Positions 56,794-64,000 of a stretch of DNA of 64,000 nucleotides are shown piece after piece. The position numbers and the translations under genes were made by a program. Every line of letters begins with the position of its first letter. Positions within the stretch are counted from its first letter, which is position 1. This DNA is from Hyphodiscus hymeniophilus (lineage: Eukaryota > Ascomycota > Leotiomycetes > Helotiales > Hyphodiscaceae), in assembly GCA_016508695.1 (NCBI GenBank), contig VNKQ01000010.1, positions 620,001 through 684,000 on the forward strand, written 5' to 3'. The notes beneath the pieces were generated by a model that saw only the letters and a program-made list of their open reading frames with translations, searched no databases and was not told the DNA's origin.

Positions 56794-57202
56794 GGTATAA
56801 TTGAGACGCAGAAACTCCAAACAAAATGAAAGGTGTGAAAAACGAATCCTATGAAGGTGTGGTAACCATAAGTACAATATTCCCTGTCTCAGCAGGTCGT
56901 TGTTGCAATATCTCTTACACCTTGGAGACTTGGCTTTCCGAAGTACACCAAAGAATTCCGACATTTTTTTGACAGTACACAAAAGCAGCGGCAAGACATC
57001 AGTAGAGCGGCTCCACGAAATTTACAAGCAGCAATGTCAACCCCAATTTATTTCCAAACTGATGACTCCTTGCCACTTCAAAGAATCCTTTCTAATCCGC
57101 ACGTTTTCGAATGTGCATGTATCACTTATGATACTTCCTTCCTTCTCCTCCACAGCAGAAGTCGTTCCTTTATCACGGATCGACCGGTGACATTCTGCAG
57201 AA
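56794..57202. other. Divergent promoter, CAX4 and RBR ligase
   Basis: 409 bp between divergent start codons. No specific motif recognised. Confidence 0.5.
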
Positions 57203-59285
57203 ATGGAGGATGAACGACAAGTTGAACTGGACTGTATATCAGCCATATTTCCAGAAATAGTCCTGGACCCTGAGAGACCTTTCAATGCAGCCATCGAATT
57301 GCCAATAAACCCTCGAAATCCTGTCAAAGTCTACTTCCCAGCGTCCGCTGACGGTGCCATTCAAACCCCATTTCCTACCCCACCACATTCTGCTGCCTCT
57401 GGTCAGGAAGAGGGGCAAGCTACGGTCACGATAACAAACGATATCGAATCTCACAATCTATCATATCTGCCTTCTCTTCGATTGCTCATCACATTGCCTG
57501 GAGGCTACCCCGCAACATGCGCTCCGAAGTTTGAACTTTCCACTGCACCGCCGTGGCTTTCTCGAAACTATTTGGACGGTTTGGAATCGAATGGAAATCA
57601 GATGTGGGAGGAAGCAGGCCGCACCGAGATTATCTTTGGTTACATCGACTCTCTACAGCAAGAAGCTGAGAACGCGTTTGGTTATGGAGAGGGTAAAGTC
57701 TTGGAGATTCCACAGGATTACAAGATTGCTTTGCTAGATTATGACATCAAAGCTACGCAAGCTGCTTTTGAAAGAGAAACCTTTGACTGCGGTGTTTGTC
57801 TTGGTGAGACTGCTAGAACGAGGATCTGAACCTGGCTAACTCTCATCAGATCCCAAAAAGGGTTCAGTTTGCCACAAAATGATTGACTGTGGACACGTCT
57901 TCTGCGTTCAGTGCTTACAGGACTTCTATAACAATGCTATCAATGAGGGTGATCTGGTCTCGGTTCGATGTCTTGCGCCAGATTGCGCCAAAAAGCGTGC
58001 AGATTCACAATCCGCGAAGCATCGAAAACCTAAAACACAACTTAGTCCAAGCGAACTACTGCAAATCCCTATCGAACACGAACTGGTCACACGTTACGTC
58101 AAGCTCAAACATAAGGCAGAATTGGAGTCTGACAAGAACACGGTCTACTGCCCGAGGAAATGGTGCCAAGGTGCTGCACGATCGAAGAAACACAAGAAGC
58201 CAAAGGGATTTGAAATAGTGGAATCTGACGACGAGTCAGATGCGGAAGAGAAAGAGAATGGTAGCAAATTCCAGGCCGGAAATGATCTGCTGGCTGTTTG
58301 CGAAGATTGCTCGTTTGCATTCTGTAGCAGGTGTTACCAAGGATGGCACGGCGAATTCACTCTCTGTGCTCCCAAGCCAAATGGGGAGCTGACTGAAGAG
58401 GACAAAGCTTCTTTGGAGTATCTCAAGCTGCATACGACGCCTTGCCCAACATGTGCCGCCCCTGCACAGAAGACTCACGGCTGCAACCATATGATCTGCT
58501 TCAAGTGTAATTCGCACTTCTGTTACCTATGCTCCGCCTGGCTAGAGCCGTCAAATCCATACAAGCACTACAACATGGAGACTACTGGGTGCTACATGCG
58601 TCTTTGGGAATTGGAAGCTGGTGATGGTGACGATGTGGGGATTGGATTTGGAGGAGGCGTTGCTGAACAACCTGAAGCAGAAGAGATCGAAATCCCTGAA
58701 GAGGAAGAGCTCAATCTTGGGGACTTGGCGGATGAAGTGATTCGACGCCTTCAAAATGCCGGGCCCGGGCAACGCGAAGAACTCGAGGATGCCTTTGCTC
58801 TAGCTTTAGGTGGTGGGCCTGAAGCTCGTGAAGCTTTTGCCGCGGTTCCTCACGGCGAGCCCATAGCACCAGCTCAACAAGAACTTCAACGTGAGGGCCC
58901 TCTTGTTCTTCGTATAAATGCTGCTCCACCTCCACCTCCACCCGCTGCCCCGGCTGTTCCAGACGCCCCACAACCTGGTCGACGAAATGGCCATCCACGT
59001 CGAGGTAATCTGAACCACCGCATTGATCCTAGACTGGCCGGGATCCGAGCAGCTGCACCGATGGGAGGAGTACGCCGAGCACAGCCGGCACGAGCCGGAC
59101 GGCGACAAGAAGCTCGTGCTGATGCTCGTGTTGGTGCTGCTCCTCAGGCTCATGGTCAGGAACAGGAAGCAGCACATCAAGCCTGGGTTCAGAGATTTGT
59201 GGAGTTGGCTTTGAACGATCAAGAAGACCAATTGGACAGTGACGATGAGGAAGATGCTGCGGCTTGGGAAATTCCCGTAAGATGA
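57203..59285 (+). CDS. ITT1: RWD and RBR-type E3 ubiquitin ligase (RNF14/Itt1-like)
   Basis: An RBR ligase that transfers ubiquitin through a RING2 cysteine; RNF14/Itt1 proteins act at ribosomes and in translation termination. Exons are 57203-57803 and 57850-59285 (46-nt intron), giving 678 aa. An RWD domain fills about residues 1-155 (EDERQVELDCISAIFPEIVL, LLITLPGGYPATCAP). RING1 begins CGVCLDPKKGSVCHKMIDCG, then the IBR (CPRKWCQG ... CEDCSFAFCSRCYQGW) and RING2 CPTCAAPAQKTHGCNHMICF, where HGCNHM holds the catalytic Cys. A Lys-rich insert sits inside the IBR. The last 230 residues are acidic, then Ala/Pro/Arg/Gln-rich with a six-Pro run and an acidic end. Confidence 0.94.
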
Positions 59286-59506
59286 CGAATAAAGACATAT
59301 TACATACGATCTTTGAGCAAAGGCGTTGGGGAATGGTTGCATAGCGTGGCGTTGGGGTTATGAGAGTACATCTCGAGCTCTGCAGGGAGCTCAAAAGGAT
59401 AATAAGAATAAGATCAGCACGAAGAATTTATTCAGCACTCCAAAGTATTGACCTGTTCATATCACCTAAATTTCTCTATCCCTCTGAAACTCGCGAGACT
59501 GAGTCC

Positions 59507-60160
59507 TTATAACGACTTAGGTGGCCGGGTAATTTTGGTTAAATGATCTCCATTCAACGTCTTGAACGCCTTTCCCAAATCTTCATGACTATAGTCCTTT
59601 TCATTCCACATATCCTTATGATATACCACCTTCACCCCTTCTTCCTCATTAGCCAATGCCAAACTTACCAGACTATTGACAGCCTTCCCCCCCGGCATAA
59701 GTTTAGGACTGTATTCTTGCCGTAGCTTGAACACAATCTCCTTGTCATCTGACTTCACTATCTCCGTGGCCAAAGTCTTTGAGGATGAGAAGATCATTGG
59801 AATTCCTAATCTTGTGAGCTTCATTTTCCCACAAGCAACACGCTCGAAAGTGGTGAGACGCTTACCATACCACTGCCCAGCAATCTTGTATCTAGTATCA
59901 CAATAACTCCACGGATCATCATAGATCGCCTTCTCTGCATAAACTCTCATGTCTTCTTCACTTGCACTGCCGGAGTACAATCGGCAGATTGAATCTACAA
60001 TCCTCTGTCTCTCCGCCGACAAAGAGATCGAACTTGATGGATGCGGTTCATAATCAACTCCTGAACTGCTGTTCTTGCTCGTATCGGGGTTCTGAGTAAG
60101 CGATTGGGGGTCTGGGCGAGGCTCGGCTGATTGTGGGAGTGATGAGGAAGGGAGGGACAT
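59507..60160 (-). CDS. SnoaL/NTF2-like domain protein
   Basis: A 217-aa single-exon protein starting MSLPSSSLPQSAEPRPDPQ; an ATG at 60253 would add 31 residues but that segment looks like leader. After a Ser/Pro-rich 60 residues, a region beginning ERQRIVDSICRLYSGSASEE and DMRVYAEKAIYDDPWSYCDT resembles SnoaL-like/NTF2-fold proteins of fungi, in which an early helix is followed by a curved sheet. A Trp-Tyr-Gly (GQWYGKRLTTFERV) and the C-terminal KVVYHKDMWNEKDYSHEDLG fit that fold. Function unknown; no targeting signal is obvious. Confidence 0.7.
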   Translation of the reverse strand: MSLPSSSLPQSAEPRPDPQSLTQNPDTSKNSSSGVDYEPHPSSSISLSAERQRIVDSICRLYSGSASEEDMRVYAEKAIYDDPWSYCDTRYKIAGQWYGKRLTTFERVACGKMKLTRLGIPMIFSSSKTLATEIVKSDDKEIVFKLRQEYSPKLMPGGKAVNSLVSLALANEEEGVKVVYHKDMWNEKDYSHEDLGKAFKTLNGDHLTKITRPPKSL

Positions 60161-60691
60161 CTTGACACAGGAATCGTGATAGCGATGTCTGGTGAAGAAT
60201 GGTTTTGAGGGAGAGAACGAAATGAACAGAGAAATATGCCGCGTGAAACACATTCAATAGACTAAGTTAGTAGCTGGGGAGATAATTTGAGAAGGCATGT
60301 GAGGCGATACTCGTGATGTCATTGATCGAAGGGAGACACAACTTAATGGAGATGTACTTGCACAAGTCCGTGGCTCGAAGGCATTAGATGTAGTATTTAA
60401 GCTGAAATATAAGAAACCACAAAGTTTTTTCCAAGTAATTAGCTTTATTCCGGAAGGAGAGTTCTTGTACAACTTGTACGTCGGTTGAAGATCACGTGAG
60501 AGCGGCTGAAACAACTCAAATCGCACGAAATCGTGATGAAGAGGCTCAAGCTGTCTGTAAATTGATTGTTTGTGATGAAGACTAGGTCTCCGATGATACT
60601 GACTTCAGAAGTCTCAGAGCCAAACAAAAGGTCACAGAAAAATATGGGCCGGTGATGGTTCAATGATATTATGGCAGATTGTGTAGGTAGG
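60161..60691. other. Intergenic region, no gene seen
   Basis: 531 bp between the SnoaL-like gene start and the permease stop. GTACAACTTGTAC, a short palindrome, lies near 60468-60480. Frames here are short. Confidence 0.5.
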
Positions 60692-62590
60692 TCAGACCTG
60701 CCACCGTTTCCAGAACTTCCACCCGTATCCTACACTTCCACTCCGGGCTCTCTTCATTCCCTGATCTCGTCCTCGTATCCGCCAATAGTAAACGGGCACA
60801 CCTGCCAGTACGAATCCCACTACTATCATAGTTTGCAACGGCTCTGCAAAGACGGCTCTGGAAAGGAGGAATAAACTGACGCAACAGAATATTATTGGAG
60901 TGGTGAGCCAAGTCTTGTATGGCCTTTCTAGATTTGGTTCCCTGACGCGGAGGACGATGAGTCCAAGCACAGTCAAGAAGTAGAACGTGTATCCGGCTAC
61001 TCCATAAAAGGTCACGAGTGTCCCAAACTCGCCGACGAAGACGTAGCACGCTGTCAGAGATGCGTTCAAGACCATGGCGTTTACAGGAGTGAAGAACAGC
61101 CCGGTCTCTTCATCCCCGAAAAGACGAGCCATCCGCTTCGATGCCCAGTTACGTGTACGTAGTTGGGTGTGAGATGGCTCAACGCCAGAGCCTACACCAA
61201 TCTTCCCAAAGACAGCTGGGAGATAGCCTTCCTTCCCAGCAACGTATACAAGACGACCGCTGGTGAACGTTGTGGCGTTTAGAGCGCCAAAACAAGACGC
61301 CGAGACAATGAGAGCGAGAATCAATGACCCGATGGGACCAAAAACTTTGTTGCCAAACATGACGGCCACAGTGTTGGAAGAGTTGATTGCGGCTAGCGGA
61401 AGAACAAAGAAGTAGGCAATATTTGCCATGATATAAGAGAGGATGACGAGGGGCATTGCAGTATGGATGACACGGGGAAGGTCCCTTGTTGGGTTACGGA
61501 ACTCTCCTACAACATAGTTGGTCTGCGATAGTTAGCTTATTTCTGTGAAGGAAAGGGGCCAACAAACATTATCCCAGCCATCAAACGCCCATAAGCCTGC
61601 ATACAACGCCACAGCCCATGCAGAAGCACTCGTACTTGTTCCCTCAAACCACCCAGTCGTCTTCCAATCCTGATTTGCCGGCCCAGCTGTTGAGAATCCA
61701 GTAATGGCAACCACAATTCCAATAACTGTTATACCAAATAGTGCCACGAACTTGAAGAACATAAACATGTCTCCCATCCTTGTCCCTAGCTTCGTCGATA
61801 TGCAGTTCAACAGCGTAACAGCAAATAATCCAAATAATGCTACACCCTTATTGATCCAAACACTGACATTCTCCGCCTCTGCCCCAATAACTGCTCTTAC
61901 TAGGTATTCCCCCATGATTATCGAAATTATGGCAGCGGAGCCCGGCTTCAAAACTATGACCGCACACCATGTAAATAAGAAACCGAATAATTCCCCAAAG
62001 ATCTTGGCGAGATAGACCTGAGCGCCTCCGTTGAGGGGAATTGCCCCTCCTAGTTCAGCGTAGGAAGCTCCTCCAGTCCAGGCTAAAATGCCAGCAATCA
62101 CCCAAACAATCAACGCCGCTCCCGGAGATCCAGCATTTGTATTGACCTGACTTGGACTCGAGAAGATTCCAGATCCTATTATCAACCCAACTACTAATGA
62201 CAAGCCATTCAGATATGTCAAAGTCTTGTGCTTCTCCAGACTCCCACCCCCTAAGGCCGTCTGCCCGTCCAATGCGGAAATTGGTGCTCCAACCGGCGCA
62301 TAACCATTGCCTGTTGTAGACGATAGAGGGAAGAGATTCGACGAGAAGTCAAAAGCAGAGGAGACGGAGAAGGTACGTCCATGATCAGGGCGGCTAGGGC
62401 GGCCATTCGCAGCAGGATTATGAGGGTCGAGGGGGTCGTCTTCTTCTAGAGAAAGCTTGCGAGATGAGGATATGCCGGAGCGGGAAGAGGTCGATGAAGA
62501 TGATGTTCGAGGACCGGGTGAGCTGGATGCTAGGCTTGCTAGTTCGAGTGAGTCTCGGGCATGTGGTTGAAGGTTGGCATAGGGCGACAT
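60692..62590 (-). CDS. LAT-family amino-acid permease
   Basis: A plasma-membrane APC-superfamily transporter of the L-type (LAT) group, similar to Mup1-type high-affinity methionine permeases. Exons are 62590-61568 and 61522-60692 (45-nt intron with a GTTTGT donor), giving 617 aa. The first 125 residues are a Ser-rich cytosolic tail. TM1 carries LSLVVGLIIGSGIFSSPSQV with the unwound GSGIF substrate-binding motif; YAELGGAIPLNGGAQVYLAK, then AFDGWDNTNYVVGEFRNPTRDLPR are family signatures. About twelve membrane helices are predicted by eye. The Ser/Lys-rich tail suggests regulation by phosphorylation and ubiquitylation. Substrate is inferred only at the level of neutral or sulfur amino acids. 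Confidence 0.92.
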
Positions 62591-62911
62591 GATATCCTCA
62601 TTGAGGAGATGGAAGGGTTCGAGGAGCGAGGAATTACGATGTGGTTTGCAGCATGTCGAGATGGAGAGAGACTATGCCCGTCTATAGTTGAAAAAGCAGA
62701 CGAAAATATCTACTGGAAATAAAAATATGTTGTTAACACGGATGGCCGTGATGCTGTCAGTTGGCGTTGCCAAGAAATTCCGACACTGCTTCAACGGACC
62801 ACCGTAGAGGGAAGGCTGAACAAGGCTCTCAAACAAAATGAGAAATCAACATACAGAATTCAATTTTCAGCATGGAGCTTTTCTCATAAGGCGCTATGGA
62901 TCATCGGCACC
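62591..62911. other. Divergent promoter, permease and NAM2
   Basis: 321 bp between divergent starts. No specific motif recognised. Confidence 0.5.
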
Positions 62912-64000
62912 ATGGTTCAACTCGTTTCTAAATACGCTGGACGAGCGTGCCTGCGAGGTCATTTCCCACGAGTTCGTTTCAATCGTCAACCATCGACTCA
63001 ACAAGCCCACTCCAGTACAGACCACGTCGCTGTCGAGCGGAAATGGCGGCGGAAATGGCAGGAGGCAGAAGAAATGAAGGGTTCAGGTCGCGGCGGGGGT
63101 AATGAACAAATAGGACCTCCTAAGAAGAAAAGGTACATTCTGCCAATGTTCCCATATCCCTCTGGTGATCTTCATATGGGCCACATGAGAGTCTACACTA
63201 TATCAGACGTACTTTCTCGATTTCGACGGATGCAGGGCTATGATGTTATACATCCAATAGGTTGGGATGCTTTCGGTCTACCGGCAGAGAATGCTGCCAT
63301 TGAGAGGGGCGTTGATCCGGCAATTTGGACGGTGAAAAACATCGAGAGAATGAAGCAGCAATTGCAAGCCATGAATTGCCACTGGGACTGGGACAGGGTG
63401 AGTTCAAAGATTCCCATCGTAGAGCCTTGCTAATGGTCTGTAGGAATTCAGGACTTGTGATCCCAATTTCTACAAGCATACTCAACGCCTTTTCCTCTTA
63501 TTACACAGTTCCGGTCTGGCATATCAAGCGGAATCCCTTGTGAACTATGACCCAATAGACAAGACTGTTCTGGCGAACGAACAAGTCGATGCAAATGGGA
63601 AGTCTTGGAGATCAGGGGCCAAAGTTGAGAAGCGAATGCTCAAACAATGGTTTTTAAAGATCTCTAAATTCAGAGAAGATCTTCTTGCCGACCTAGAGTC
63701 ATTGGAAGGGGCATGGCCAGAACGGGTTTTGGCAATGCAGAAAAATTGGCTCGGGAAATCGACAGGAGCACGGATCAAGTTCCCTGTGATTGCGTACGAC
63801 CAAAGGACACATTCTGATATTGAAGTGTTCACCACCCGCCCAGATACCTTATTTGGAGTACAGTACATTGCTCTTGCATCTACACACCCAATTGTTCAAG
63901 AGCTGGCAAAGGAGGATGTTGAGCTACAAGCATTTCTTGACACGATGCCTGCGCTGCCGCCAGACTCGAAAATAGGCTATGTGCTGCCTAATATACGAGC
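62912..64000 (+). CDS. NAM2: Leucyl-tRNA synthetase, mitochondrial (partial, runs off the right edge)
   Basis: A class I synthetase charging mitochondrial tRNA-Leu; in yeast Nam2 also assists group I intron splicing. Exons are 62912-63397 and 63444-64000 (continuing). An Arg-rich, Asp-free N-terminus (SKYAGRACLRGHFPRVRFNR) fits a mitochondrial presequence. The catalytic domain shows MFPYPSGDLHMGHMRVY, with the HIGH signature as HMGH, then VIHPIGWDAFGLPAENAAIE. The editing CP1 region begins with VFTTRPDTLFGVQY, the threonine-rich peptide TTRPDT. The KMSKS loop and tRNA-binding domains lie outside the window. The 46-nt intron joins WDWDR to EFRTCDPNFYK, as in the family. Confidence 0.95.

Noticed and set aside
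57400..59400. Minus-strand frames of up to 178 codons across the RBR ligase
   Set aside because: The plus strand carries RWD, RING1, IBR and RING2 motifs; the antisense frames reflect its GC-rich, repetitive C-terminus.

Overview
This window comes from the nuclear genome of a filamentous ascomycete (Pezizomycotina). Nearly every gene is cut by short spliceosomal introns of about 44-65 nt with GTRNGT donors, CTAAC/CTGAC-like branch points close to the acceptor, and YAG acceptors. Genes lie on both strands, are separated by 0.2-1.9 kb, and are mostly housekeeping families. The general look suggests a leotiomycete-like fungus, but no marker here fixes the class. I saw no rRNA, tRNA, CRISPR array, intact transposon or secondary-metabolite cluster.

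Layout. 1-10.5 kb: the N-terminal part of a Rictor-type TORC2 subunit (-), urate oxidase (+), a ZUFSP/ZUP1-type C78 peptidase (-), cytosolic seryl-tRNA synthetase (-) and Rheb GTPase (-). 10.5-24.8 kb: a WAPL cohesin-release protein (-), uracil phosphoribosyltransferase (+), transcription elongation factor Elf1 (-), the URC1 uracil-catabolism protein (+, 18 exons), a small unknown gene (+), 40S protein eS1 (+), a Rab18-like GTPase (+) and an ABHD11-type hydrolase (-). 24.8-26.95 kb: a decayed accessory stretch with a TauD-like dioxygenase fragment, a second coding relic and one weak small gene.

26.95-37.8 kb: an inositolphosphoceramide mannosyltransferase (-), Mmm1 of ERMES (-), a hotdog thioesterase (+), a GDP-mannose transporter (-), a phosducin-like/TXNDC9 protein (+), a disordered small protein (-) and a secreted germin/spherulin-like cupin (-). 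37.8-56 kb: a FAD-dependent amine oxidase (-), a DUF2786 protein (+), NAD-dependent glutamate dehydrogenase (-), kynureninase (+) and a multidrug-type MFS transporter (-), with 1.3-1.9 kb gaps, one of which carries a possible MITE-like inverted-repeat pair. 56-64 kb: dolichyldiphosphatase (-), an RWD+RBR E3 ligase (+), a SnoaL-like protein (-), a LAT-family amino-acid permease (-) and the 5' half of mitochondrial leucyl-tRNA synthetase (+), which runs off the window.

Functional themes: nitrogen and base catabolism recurs. Uricase has a UaY-like palindrome and a GATA site upstream. UPRT and URC1, both tied to uracil use, are about 1.4 kb apart. NAD-GDH and kynureninase are divergent neighbours. 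The most unusual signals are the very small exons (3 nt in ELF1, 8 nt in the FAD oxidase, 9, 13, 21 and 23 nt in URC1, 18 nt in the MFS gene) and an exact 9-residue PxYE repeat with two PPxY motifs at the N-terminus of the glutamate dehydrogenase. Exon coordinates were worked out by hand from splice signals and family conservation; single-base errors are possible.
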